Assembly: GCF_001028175.1 (NCBI RefSeq)
Contig: NZ_AEJF01000116.1
Span: 62,001 to 126,000, forward strand
Direction of reading: 5' to 3'
Source: Caballeronia mineralivorans PML1(12)
GTDB taxonomy: Bacteria > Pseudomonadota > Gammaproteobacteria > Burkholderiales > Burkholderiaceae
Length of the DNA: 64,000 nt
The translations under genes and the position numbers were made by a program. This document shows, piece by piece, positions 44,812 to 52,777 of this stretch. Every line of letters starts with the position of its first letter. Within the stretch, counting starts at the first letter, position 1. A model generated the notes under the pieces. It was not told where the DNA came from. It did not search any database and saw only the letters and a program-made list of their open reading frames with translations.

Positions 44812-44835
44812 TGCGCGCGGCCTAGGCCGCGCGCA
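44812..44835. repeat. Perfect 24-bp palindrome after the porin gene
   Basis: A GC-rich perfect palindrome with arms TGCGCGCGGCCT and its complement, centred on CCTAGG, starting 23 bp past the porin stop. It would fold into a very stable stem, but no T-run follows. It may act as a Rho-dependent or mRNA-protecting element. Confidence 0.6.
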
Positions 44836-44959
44836 GTGGGATCGCAGCACGATCATAAGGCGCGCCTATTGGTCCAGACCGAATCGATCTTGTTCAAGCT
44901 GAAGACCTGGCCGTAGAGTTGAGCACGCTCAACGCACTGCTCAACAAGGGGTTTTCGCC

Positions 44960-45994
44960 ATGCATGCACTCGTGATTCACGCGCCGCTGGATTTACGCAT
45001 TGAAGATGTTCCGACTCCCGAACCGGAAGCGCATCAACTGCTGATCCGCGTTCGCGCCGGCGGCATCTGCGGTTCCGATCTCCATTACTTCAATCACGGT
45101 GGCTTCGGTACGGTTCGCATCAAGGAACCGATGGTGCTCGGGCATGAAGTATCGGGCGTGGTGTCGCGCACAGGCACCGAGGTCACTGACATGCCCGTCG
45201 GAACCCGCGTGTCGATCAGTCCCAGCCGGCCTTGCGGACACTGCGAATACTGCCAGCAAGGTTTGCAGAACCACTGTCTCGACATGCGCTACTACGGCAG
45301 TGCAATGCGTACGCCGCACGTCCAGGGTGCGTTTCGCCAGGAGATTGTGATCGATCGATCGCAGGCCCATAGTGTCTCGGATGCACTGAGCGATGCCGAA
45401 GCCGCCATGGCCGAGCCACTGTCGGTTGCGCTTCACGCGGTTCGCCGCGCGGGGCTGTTGCTCGGCAAGCGTGTGCTGGTCACGGGATGCGGTCCGATCG
45501 GCGCATTGATTGTGGCGGCAGCGCGCCGCGCTGGCGCCGCGCATATCGTGGCAACCGATGTCAATGAATTGCCGCTTAAAAGCGCACGCGAGGTTGGTGC
45601 CGACCAGACGTTCAACATCTTGCAGGCGCCCGACGCGCTCCTGCCTTTTGCCGCAGGGAAAGGCACGTTCGACGTGCTGTTCGAAGCCAGCGGCAATGCC
45701 TCGGCATTGCGTGGCGCGTTCGACGCGATCCGTCCGCGGGGCGTCATCGTTCAGGTCGGTCTCGGGGGCGACGTGCCGCTGCCGATGAATGTCATCGTGG
45801 CCAAGGAATTCGACTTGCGCGGCGCATTCCGGTTTCATGAGGAATTTGCCATCGCCGTTGAGCTGCTCAACAAGCGGTTGATCGATACCAAGCCGCTGAT
45901 ATCGGATATCTTCTCTTACCGCGATTCGCTCAAAGCTTTCGAAACCGCGAACGACCGGTCGAAAGCGATGAAAGTCATAGTGGATTTTGGCTGA
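44960..45994 (+). CDS. idnD: L-idonate 5-dehydrogenase
   Basis: Zinc-dependent medium-chain dehydrogenase of 344 aa, oxidising L-idonate to 5-keto-D-gluconate. Catalytic zinc ligands: C37 in GGICGSDLHY and H/E in LGHEVSG. The structural zinc lobe CGHCEYCQQGLQNHC is intact, and the Rossmann motif GCGPIGALIVAAARRAG follows. The start has AAGGGG upstream. A gluconate 5-dehydrogenase-like SDR (31304) and a 2-ketogluconate reductase-like enzyme (35548) occur within 13 kb, so an idonate or ketogluconate pathway is likely. Confidence 0.9.
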   Translation: MHALVIHAPLDLRIEDVPTPEPEAHQLLIRVRAGGICGSDLHYFNHGGFGTVRIKEPMVLGHEVSGVVSRTGTEVTDMPVGTRVSISPSRPCGHCEYCQQGLQNHCLDMRYYGSAMRTPHVQGAFRQEIVIDRSQAHSVSDALSDAEAAMAEPLSVALHAVRRAGLLLGKRVLVTGCGPIGALIVAAARRAGAAHIVATDVNELPLKSAREVGADQTFNILQAPDALLPFAAGKGTFDVLFEASGNASALRGAFDAIRPRGVIVQVGLGGDVPLPMNVIVAKEFDLRGAFRFHEEFAIAVELLNKRLIDTKPLISDIFSYRDSLKAFETANDRSKAMKVIVDFG

Positions 45995-46039
45995 CCAGTG
46001 CGGCTCGCTCGCGCCGGTGGACGGGGTTTGGCGGTTTTA

Positions 46040-46120
46040 GGGTTAGCGGTCGGAGGTGGGGCTGGGTTGGTGCTTTCGGCCTTAGTGGTCTATCAGCTAA
46101 CTTAAACCGACCACTAACCC
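46040..46120. repeat. Intergenic inverted-repeat element with two alternative pairings
   Basis: CCGACCACTAACCC (46107-46120) can pair with GGGTTAGCGGTCGG (46040-46053, one mismatch). It can also pair with TTAGTGGTC (46082-46090, nine perfect pairs). The two pairings exclude each other. The repeated core TTAG(C/T)GGTC also occurs once near 8964. It lies between idnD and the convergent small gene. It could be an interspersed palindromic repeat or a conditional terminator; sequence alone does not decide. Confidence 0.5.
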
Positions 46121-46145
46121 CCAAACAGAACCCCGAGTGCGAACG

Positions 46146-46177
46146 AAAAAAAAGGCGCCGTGCGAACACGACGCCTT
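46146..46177 (-). terminator. Rho-independent terminator of the small gene transcript
   Basis: Hairpin with arms AAGGCG and CGTG/CACG (10 pairs, one C-A mismatch, CGAA loop) between 46152 and 46177. It is followed on the minus strand by eight T (46146-46153, partly within the stem). It ends a transcript from the gene at 46503 after a 3' UTR of about 140 bases. Confidence 0.75.
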
Positions 46178-46180
46178 AAA

Positions 46181-46283
46181 TTCTAGCTCCGAGGGGAGGG
46201 CTAGAACTGAGAGCCTGACCATCTCAACCTCCCGGCGCAAGGGCCGCTGAAGGTTCTACAACCTTGCCGCATCAACGTGCGGC
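46181..46283 (-). ncRNA. Structured 3' UTR / candidate small RNA
   Basis: Between the stop of the 69-aa gene and its terminator lie several consecutive inverted repeats. They are TTCTAGC/GCTAGAA (46181-46206), TGAGA/TCTCA (46208-46226), CGGC/GCCG (46233-46246), AAGGTT/AACCTT (46250-46265, CTAC loop) and GCCGCA/TGCGGC (46266-46283). GGGAGG (46194-46199) can also pair with CCTCCC (46228-46233). Five adjacent stems plus a terminator look like a structured RNA, possibly processed from the mRNA. No known riboswitch consensus was recognised. Confidence 0.45.
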
Positions 46284-46293
46284 GGCGTGACCG

Positions 46294-46503
46294 TCAATGC
46301 ATCACGCCGAAAAAAGCATGAACGGCATCGCCTGGCGTGAGGCCTACATCAAAATAGCCCTGGAGACGATCCGCCGTCGAATCGTCCAGAACGAACGGAG
46401 GCTGGATGAACCGCGCGGCAACCGCCTTGTCGTACCAGACACTGATCCAGCCGCCGAGGTCAACCACTTCTTCCTGTCGTGGCATTCCGGATTTGTTAGC
46501 CAT
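46294..46503 (-). CDS. Small protein of unknown function (69 aa)
   Basis: I do not recognise the family. The ATG at 46503 has CGGAG six bases upstream, and the coding part has a normal amino-acid mix. It starts MANKSGMPRQEEVVDLGGW and ends AFFGVMH, with a middle region rich in acidic residues and aromatics. No transmembrane segment or signal peptide is present. A terminator lies downstream on the same strand, which supports a real transcript. An open frame on the other strand (46297-46713) is a shadow. Confidence 0.6.
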   Translation of the reverse strand: MANKSGMPRQEEVVDLGGWISVWYDKAVAARFIQPPFVLDDSTADRLQGYFDVGLTPGDAVHAFFGVMH

Positions 46504-46924
46504 GGGATCTCCGCAGAACTCACCAAGGGTCGTCGAACTACCGTCCGGACACGCTTCATCGAAGCCTTCCGGGAGACGGTGGGAACACTTGCCAAGAGCC
46601 ATCGTGATGAAAGGAAAACAAGCGTTGAACAACAGACGGATTTTTTGCGCCTAAACGTAACCGCAACCGCTGTACTCGCCGGGGAAACACCAAACAAACT
46701 GACCTGCACTTGAGCCGTAGCGGCCACCAACAACTACCGTCAAGTGACGGCTCACGACCCAGGGAATTTGCCATTACCGGCCTATCCGTCCAGACCGTTT
46801 CGCATGACACCATGCTATCTGGTTCAGATGGTTTTTCCAGTCGGTAGAAGCGGAATTTGATTTAGGAATATCCTGCAACCTCTATAAGGATTTCCTGACA
46901 AGCCAGGCACGCCATTCAACTTCC
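46504..46924. other. Intergenic region, no gene recognised
   Basis: About 420 bp between the small gene and the response-regulator stop. Several open frames on both strands lack ribosome sites and family-like sequence. It must hold the promoter of the small gene. I see no strong palindrome or terminator for the kinase operon. Confidence 0.5.
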
Positions 46925-47557
46925 TTACTCCGTCACCAGACCGTGCCTGACCGCGTACCGAATGACTTCGGAATTGTTGTTAAGTCCGAGCTTCTGCATA
47001 AGCCGCATCTTATGCGTGCTGATGGTTTTTGCGCTAAGCGACAACGCATCGGCAATGTCGTTGATGCTGTTGCCGGCCGCCAGCATTTGCAGCACCTGGA
47101 ACTCGCGATCCGAGAGGATTTCGTGCGGAGGCCCGTCGCTTGAAGGCGAGTCGAAAACAATCGCATCGACCAGTTTAGGATCGATGAACCGCCCCCCCGC
47201 CGCCAGCTTGCGGATAGCAGCCAGCAGGACCTCGAGGTCGCTGTCCTTGGTCACGTAGCCCGTCGCACCCGCGCGCAACGCCCGCGACACCACCTGCCCC
47301 TCGTTGTGAATGCTCAGCACCAGGATCGGCAACGTGGGCTGCTCAGCCCGCACGCGCCGGATCAAATCCACGCCGCTAATGCCGGGCATGGTCATATCGA
47401 GCAATAGCAGATCCACGTGGCAAGCACGCAGCTTGTCGACGACTTCGGACCCGTGCGCCGCTTCACCGACCACCGCAATGTCGGTGGTCGTGGCAACGAT
47501 CTGCTTCAGGCCGCTTCTTACGATTGCGTGGTCATCCGCTATAAAAATACTGATCAT
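46925..47557 (-). CDS. NarL/FixJ-type response regulator
   Basis: Two-domain response regulator of 210 aa. Receiver domain about 1-120 with acidic pair DD at 8-9, phospho-acceptor D54 in DLLLLDMTMPG, and K104 in YVTKDS. LuxR-type HTH at about 145-205 (LSDREFQVLQMLAAGNSI, then AKTISTHKMRLMQKL). Its ATG overlaps the stop of the upstream kinase by 4 bp. A longer frame exists but starts inside the kinase gene. The cognate partner is the HisKA_3-type kinase next to it. Targets unknown; the divergent periplasmic protein gene is a candidate. Confidence 0.93.
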   Translation of the reverse strand: MISIFIADDHAIVRSGLKQIVATTTDIAVVGEAAHGSEVVDKLRACHVDLLLLDMTMPGISGVDLIRRVRAEQPTLPILVLSIHNEGQVVSRALRAGATGYVTKDSDLEVLLAAIRKLAAGGRFIDPKLVDAIVFDSPSSDGPPHEILSDREFQVLQMLAAGNSINDIADALSLSAKTISTHKMRLMQKLGLNNNSEVIRYAVRHGLVTE

Positions 47558-49581
47558 CGTTCCCGTCCGCCATCCAGCGGTAAATTGATTGAAACCATGG
47601 TTCCGGCTCCTGGTGCACTGTCGATCTGCAACGTCCCTCCAATCAGGCGGGCTCGCTCGCTCATGCCGAGCAAACCGTAGGAATAGGCGCCTTGCGCCGA
47701 CTCCGGATCGAAGCCCTGCCCGTCGTCGCTCACCCGCAAATCGAGCGCCACGTCGCTGCTGACAAGCGTCACAGCCACGCGAGACGCGCCGGCATGCCGC
47801 GATACATTCGTGAGCGACTCCTGGACGATACGGAACACGGCCGTCGCATGGGCGTCGGCAAGACTGGGTTCGCCGCCTCGAACCACCAGTTGGCAAGGCA
47901 TGCCGTTACGCCGGCTGAAGTCTTCCGCAAGCCACTCCAGGGCCGACACAATACCGAAGTTGAGCGCCGCCGGTCTCAAGTGGCTCGCAACGTTGCGTAC
48001 CATCCAGATGGTTTTCTCGACCAGCTCCCGGATGTCGTCGATCTTCCGGGTGGCTTCCGCGTCCGGGACTACGCGCATCTTGAGCAGCGCGACATCCATT
48101 TTTAGCGCGGTGAGCAACTGACCCAGCTCGTCGTGAATCTCCAATGCTATGCGACGCCGCTCCTCTTCGCGGATCGCCTCCAGGTAGGCCGACAACTCGC
48201 GCAACTGCTCGCGCGATGCAAGCAGTTCCTCCTCGGTACGCTTGCGCTCGGTGATGTCCTGGACAGTGCCAACGATACCCCACGACTGCCCGTCTCTCGC
48301 ATCCACGAGTTCTGCCTGAAGCCGTACGATGCGCGTGGTTCCATCCGGGCCCACGATGCGATGGTCAATGCCGAACGGTTGCCCTTTGGAGAGCAATACA
48401 CGCATCGCACGCCTGACAACGGCATGGTCGTCGGGATGGACCACTGCGAGATAAGCGCTATAACACGGCTTGGCGACCGACGCTTCGAGACCGAGAATAC
48501 GGTAGAGCTCGGACGACCAGTGCGTGATGCCACCATCTCGATCCCACGCCCAGTCGCCGAGCCGGGCAAGGCGCTGGGCGTTGGCGAGGCTCGCTTCGCT
48601 CGCTCGCAGTTTCTCGTCGGCTTTCCTGCGCGCGGTGACGTCGTAGAGTCCCACGTAGATAGCAGGGATGTCGCCGTAGGTAGCCACGCGCGCGTTCGCC
48701 ACGGCCCAGAACGAGGTCCCGTCAGGTCGCCTGAAACGCAACTCCGCGTTGCGCAAATTTCCCTCGTCGCGCAGATGATGCACTAACTCGTCGCGCTCTT
48801 GGGGCGAAGCATAAAAGTCGATGATGTTACTAACGGAAGACCGCGTTGCGTCGAGCGCAAAGAGTTCACGCAGCGGCTGGTTCATGTACAGGATGTCGCC
48901 TTCCGGCATGGACGTGATGCACAGCGGCACCGGACTGGTCTCGACAATCGCGCGAAACCGCGCCTCGCTTTCCTTCAGCCGCGCCTCCACACCTCTGCGC
49001 TCGACAATCTCCAGATTGAGGCTGACATTGGCCCGCGCCAGCTCCTCGGTGCGTTGCGCGACCCGCGCCTCGAGTTCGTCTCGTGCATCGCATAACGCTT
49101 GTTGCGTTTTTTCGCGCGCGGCAATTTCATGCTGCAACTGCATGTTCCGCGTCACGAGTTGCTGCTGCAAGGTGCGCAATGCCAGATGCGTGCCAATGCG
49201 CGCCACGACTTCGTCAACCCGGATCGGCTTGGTCACGTAGTCGACGCCGCCCGCCGCAAGCCCTTCGACCACGTCGGCAGCCGCCGACATCGACGTCATG
49301 AAGATCACCGGAATGTCGCTGGTATCGCTATTCGATTTAAGCCGGCGGCAAGTCTCGTAGCCGTCTATGCCGGGCATCTTGACGTCCAGCAGGATGAGAT
49401 CGGGCTGCGAGAACGCCGCGCGCTCCAGCGCCTCCAGACCGTCCAGCGCCACGAGCACGCGAAACCCCTGGCCCTCGAGGCTCTCCACCACGACGCTCAG
49501 ATTGGCAGGCGTGTCGTCCACGATCAAAACCGCGGGAGGCTCCATGGTTGCCGCTGCAATGTCGATAGCGGTCTCGCTCAT
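47554..49581 (-). CDS. Soluble hybrid sensor kinase: receiver-PAS-PAS-HisKA_3-HATPase
   Basis: A 675-aa cytoplasmic kinase without transmembrane segments. N-terminal receiver (about 17-135, acceptor aspartate in LILLDVKMPGIDG). A coiled coil (about 140-205) and two PAS domains with PAC segments (about 205-325 and 335-455) follow. The NarX-type dimerisation domain has the phosphohistidine in ALEIHDELGQLL. The ATPase has NVSRHAGASR, DDGQGFD and YGLLGMSERARLIGG. The receiver is placed to be phosphorylated by the membrane hybrid kinase encoded just upstream (4-bp ATGA overlap), and the HisKA_3 domain to phosphorylate the NarL-type regulator downstream. This makes a relay; the direction of transfer is inferred. 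Confidence 0.92.
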   Translation of the reverse strand: MSETAIDIAAATMEPPAVLIVDDTPANLSVVVESLEGQGFRVLVALDGLEALERAAFSQPDLILLDVKMPGIDGYETCRRLKSNSDTSDIPVIFMTSMSAAADVVEGLAAGGVDYVTKPIRVDEVVARIGTHLALRTLQQQLVTRNMQLQHEIAAREKTQQALCDARDELEARVAQRTEELARANVSLNLEIVERRGVEARLKESEARFRAIVETSPVPLCITSMPEGDILYMNQPLRELFALDATRSSVSNIIDFYASPQERDELVHHLRDEGNLRNAELRFRRPDGTSFWAVANARVATYGDIPAIYVGLYDVTARRKADEKLRASEASLANAQRLARLGDWAWDRDGGITHWSSELYRILGLEASVAKPCYSAYLAVVHPDDHAVVRRAMRVLLSKGQPFGIDHRIVGPDGTTRIVRLQAELVDARDGQSWGIVGTVQDITERKRTEEELLASREQLRELSAYLEAIREEERRRIALEIHDELGQLLTALKMDVALLKMRVVPDAEATRKIDDIRELVEKTIWMVRNVASHLRPAALNFGIVSALEWLAEDFSRRNGMPCQLVVRGGEPSLADAHATAVFRIVQESLTNVSRHAGASRVAVTLVSSDVALDLRVSDDGQGFDPESAQGAYSYGLLGMSERARLIGGTLQIDSAPGAGTMVSINLPLDGGRER

Positions 49582-51731
49582 GACGCGTGTCCCCCTTCAA
49601 GATGTTGTTCGACGAATTGCACGAGAGCCTTGGTCCGATAGTTTTTTGCGAGTGTGCGTAATTCAGCGGCGAACGCGCTATAACGCTCGTCGAGCATCGT
49701 AATGCGTTCCGCCCACAGCATGATTTCGCGCATGTTGCCCTGACGTGCAAGCCGATGCAGGTTCTCCATCTCGTGAGAAGGCACGGCCGGGCACGGCGTC
49801 ACCGACGTGGGCTCCACCAGCGCGTCGCCAAGCGGCGCGTAAGTCCAGGTCAGTTTCAGCAGTCCCGCAATCTGCGTCAGCAGCGTGTCGAGGTGGATGG
49901 GTTTCGCCACGAACGCGTCTGCGCCGGCAGTCAGGCTGCGCTGTTCATCGCCACCCGACGGACTTGCCGAGATCGCGATGATCGGCACATTTGCAAGGTC
50001 CGGCAGAAGCCGCAAGCGCCGCATGGTTTCGAGTCCGTCCATCTCCCGCATCACGATGTCGGTCAGGACCAGCGACGGACGCTTCAACCGGGCTTTCTCC
50101 AGCGCTTCCGGGCCGCTGGCGGCTTCAATCATCTCGAAGCCGATCTGGCCCAGCATGTCGACCACCACCGCGCGGTTGGTCGGCACGTCGTCAATCACCA
50201 GCACACTCATGCGCGGTCCTGCGTAGCCGGTCACCACCCACGCGGCATGAGTGACTGCCGACACGGACGGTACCGGAACTGCCTCCAGGTCGAACCAGAA
50301 GGTGCTGCCCTCGCCTTTGCGGCTCTCGACCAGGATGTCGCTTCCCATCGAACGCATGAGCTGCCGGCTGATGCCAAGGCCAAGCCCCGCTCCGCCACGA
50401 TGCCGCTGTTCGACGCCGGTTTGTTCGAACGGTTCGAAGATCAGCTCCCGTTGCGTTTCGCCAATGCCGATTCCCGTATCTTCGACCGTGAAGCGGACCC
50501 GGCCGTCGAGCAACAGCGCCACGCGCAGGCTCACGTGGCCGGAGTCGGTGAACTTCACCGCGTTCGCCAGCAGGTTGAGCAGTACCTGGCGCAGCCGCCG
50601 CTCGTCAGCACGCACGGCATTCGGCACGTCGGGTGCTGCGTCGCACACAAAAACAAGCTGCTTTTGTTCGGCCTTCACACCGATGATTTCCCTGATGTCG
50701 CCAAGAAGACCGGGGAGCGGCACCGCCACGATATCGAAGGGCATTTTGCCTGCCTCGATCTTAGCAATATCGAGAATGTCGTTGATCAGCGCCAGCAGAT
50801 GCTCGCCACTGCGCTGGATCACGCCGAGCCCGTCACGCTGCCGCTCGCTAAGCGCCCGGTCGCGGCCCAGGACTTGCGCATACCCCAGAATGCCGTTCAG
50901 CGGCGTACGCAGTTCGTGGCTCATGTTGGCGAGGAATTCGGATTTCGCCCGGTTGGCCGCCTCGGCGGTGCGCCGGGCTTCGCGCCCCTCGGTAGCTTCC
51001 CGCTCGTCGTTATAAGCGCAATGAAGGCGAGCGCACATGGCGTCGAATGCGGCCACTACGCGCTCCAGTTCGTCCGGCCGGCGTGGACGCCTGCGTTGCA
51101 GCGTAAAGGCTTCCGGCGCCTGCCGGAAGTCATAACTTTCAACGCGTCGCGCCACCGTGGCGAGGTGGCGCGTGACGAGTCGCGAGAAAATGTAGATGGT
51201 GAACAGGGACACGAGAAACGTATTGGCGCCCTGGCTTAGTAGGATCACTAGTGCCGTCCTGAACAGTTCGTTATACAGGTTCGCGAGTGTTGCCTCCACG
51301 CGCAGCGTGCCGATCGCCTCCTCGTGCCCTTGAATACGGTAGACGATCGGAAAACTGCGCACGATGACCGGGCCATTCGGGTGAGTTCCGGCGGCGACCA
51401 CCATGGAACTGTCGCTGGCAATCACCTCCGTGACTTCGGCTAGCCGGATGTCCGGCAGATGGAGGATGCCTTCGAGCTGGAGTTCGAGCTGCGGCCGGTC
51501 CAGCCGCCAGAGCGCTTCGCCCAGGCTGCCGCGATAACTTCCATCGATCTCCGCAAGCCGGCTTTCAATGAGCATCACTCCCCGGTTGTAATCGCGATAC
51601 AGTTGAAGCGCCGTCAGCGTCAACGTGACCGTGCAACTGAACAGAAAGACTGTAGCGAGCAGCCGCATCACGACACTGCTGCGGTGGCGGCCAACCAGGT
51701 CACACAGTCCGCCAAACGTGTTGAGCGCCAT
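49578..51731 (-). CDS. Membrane hybrid histidine kinase with C-terminal receiver
   Basis: A 717-aa kinase. Transmembrane helix 1 (about 19-45), a periplasmic sensor segment (about 46-155), transmembrane helix 2 (about 156-185) and a HAMP-like linker. HisKA has the phosphohistidine in ANMSHELRTPLNGILGYA (about 270). HATPase shows LLNLLANAVKFT, DTGIGIGE and GAGLGLGISRQ, then a receiver domain with acceptor aspartate in LVLTDIVMREMDGL. The last 90 residues form a helical tail without a clear HPt histidine motif. It is first in the three-gene operon and divergent from a periplasmic binding-protein-like gene, a plausible sensor partner. Confidence 0.92.
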   Translation of the reverse strand: MALNTFGGLCDLVGRHRSSVVMRLLATVFLFSCTVTLTLTALQLYRDYNRGVMLIESRLAEIDGSYRGSLGEALWRLDRPQLELQLEGILHLPDIRLAEVTEVIASDSSMVVAAGTHPNGPVIVRSFPIVYRIQGHEEAIGTLRVEATLANLYNELFRTALVILLSQGANTFLVSLFTIYIFSRLVTRHLATVARRVESYDFRQAPEAFTLQRRRPRRPDELERVVAAFDAMCARLHCAYNDEREATEGREARRTAEAANRAKSEFLANMSHELRTPLNGILGYAQVLGRDRALSERQRDGLGVIQRSGEHLLALINDILDIAKIEAGKMPFDIVAVPLPGLLGDIREIIGVKAEQKQLVFVCDAAPDVPNAVRADERRLRQVLLNLLANAVKFTDSGHVSLRVALLLDGRVRFTVEDTGIGIGETQRELIFEPFEQTGVEQRHRGGAGLGLGISRQLMRSMGSDILVESRKGEGSTFWFDLEAVPVPSVSAVTHAAWVVTGYAGPRMSVLVIDDVPTNRAVVVDMLGQIGFEMIEAASGPEALEKARLKRPSLVLTDIVMREMDGLETMRRLRLLPDLANVPIIAISASPSGGDEQRSLTAGADAFVAKPIHLDTLLTQIAGLLKLTWTYAPLGDALVEPTSVTPCPAVPSHEMENLHRLARQGNMREIMLWAERITMLDERYSAFAAELRTLAKNYRTKALVQFVEQHLEGGHAS

Positions 51732-51896
51732 ATTTCCTCAGACCAGCCTTTGTTCTTGACTCGCCTATTCTGCGCTCTCTAAAAGGGCGGCGGTCTAACG
51801 ACGTGCTAACAAGAGGAACTTAAGGGACTCGCCGGCTGTCGCGGCAATCAGGCGACGCCGTCAAGCTTGCCGGCGTTCCGTGGTTGGGAGAAAAGC

Positions 51897-52769
51897 GTGC
51901 GTATTGTCCTCATGGGATGGCTAGCCGTGCTCGCGATGACCTCGACGGTGTGCGCGCAGGATATCGTGAAACCCCTAAAATCCGAGGAATACCTCGTCCG
52001 CTACGCGTATGCGTTCGAATTGCTCACCGAAGTGCTGCGGCGGACAACGCCGAAATACGGCCCTTACATCGAGCGTGCCTATACGGACGACATCTCCGTT
52101 GCGCGCTCGCATCTGGAAGCGATCAAGGGAAAACGGATCAACATCATGATCAGCGACGTGGGCCACAAGGACTTGGACGAGGGCATGATTCCAATCCCGT
52201 TTCCCATCGACAAAGGTTTGCTTGGCTACCGTGTAGCGCTGATTTCAAAGGACAGTCAGGAGAAAATTGCCCAGGTCGGGACGCTGGATCAATTCCGCGC
52301 ACTTTCGGTCGGCCAGGGTGCGTTATGGGGCGATGTTCGCGTATACGAGTACAACCGCGTCCCGGTGAGAACCGCCGAGACCTATGACTCTTTATTTCTC
52401 ATGCTGACGCATGGGCGCTTCGACATGTTTCCGCGTGGCGTAACCGAGGCGCCCGGAGAGCTTGCCGCCTACCGCGGACTTTATCCCGAACTCGCGATCG
52501 AGCAGCATCTGCTAATTAAATATGCGTTTGCACAATGCTTCTACGTCAGCAAATCCGATCCGCGTCTGGCGACCCGCATCAACGACGGCCTGGAACAAAT
52601 GGAGCGCGACGGCAGCTTTGACGCCTTCTTCAACCGCCATTTCGCGAGGCAACTATCCGAACTCAGGCTAAATACGCGAACCATCATTGAGCTCAAGAAC
52701 CCGTTCCTGCCGCCGTGGGTTCCCTATGCCCGCAAGGAGCTATGGTTCGATCCTGCAAAGGCGCAGTAA
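51897..52769 (+). CDS. Periplasmic solute-binding-protein-like sensor component
   Basis: A 290-aa exported protein of the SBP_bac_3-like fold. Signal peptide (about 1-22, ending TVCA-QDI). The GTG start at 51897 has GGGAG six bases upstream. The region ALISKDSQEKIAQVG...LDQFRALSVGQGALWGD, given here in parts, and the late FPRGVTEAPGEL are binding-protein-like. No permease or ATPase is nearby; instead it faces the hybrid-kinase operon across 165 bp. This suggests a ligand-binding partner of the kinase more than a transporter subunit. The 3' end of this gene has a decayed duplicate at 58083-58220. Confidence 0.82.
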   Translation: MRIVLMGWLAVLAMTSTVCAQDIVKPLKSEEYLVRYAYAFELLTEVLRRTTPKYGPYIERAYTDDISVARSHLEAIKGKRINIMISDVGHKDLDEGMIPIPFPIDKGLLGYRVALISKDSQEKIAQVGTLDQFRALSVGQGALWGDVRVYEYNRVPVRTAETYDSLFLMLTHGRFDMFPRGVTEAPGELAAYRGLYPELAIEQHLLIKYAFAQCFYVSKSDPRLATRINDGLEQMERDGSFDAFFNRHFARQLSELRLNTRTIIELKNPFLPPWVPYARKELWFDPAKAQ

Positions 52770-52774
52770 CTTCG
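52732..52774 (+). repeat. 43-bp direct repeat, copy 1
   Basis: The last 43 bp spanning the end of the periplasmic-protein gene (from its codons for KELWF to 5 bp past the stop) recur without mismatch at 58183-58225 in the same orientation. The distance between the copies is 5.45 kb and the porin, GH31 and MFS genes lie between. Confidence 0.95.
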
Positions 52775-52777
52775 CAA

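Noticed and set aside
46297-46713. 138-codon frame opposite the small gene
   Set aside because: No ribosome site; the opposite strand has a better start, a plausible protein and a terminator in the right place.
49755-51239. 494-codon open frame antisense to the hybrid kinase
   Set aside because: It lies wholly inside the kinase gene, which has clear HisKA, HATPase and receiver motifs. The antisense reading is rich in H, R and Q without any domain; long antisense frames are expected at this GC content.
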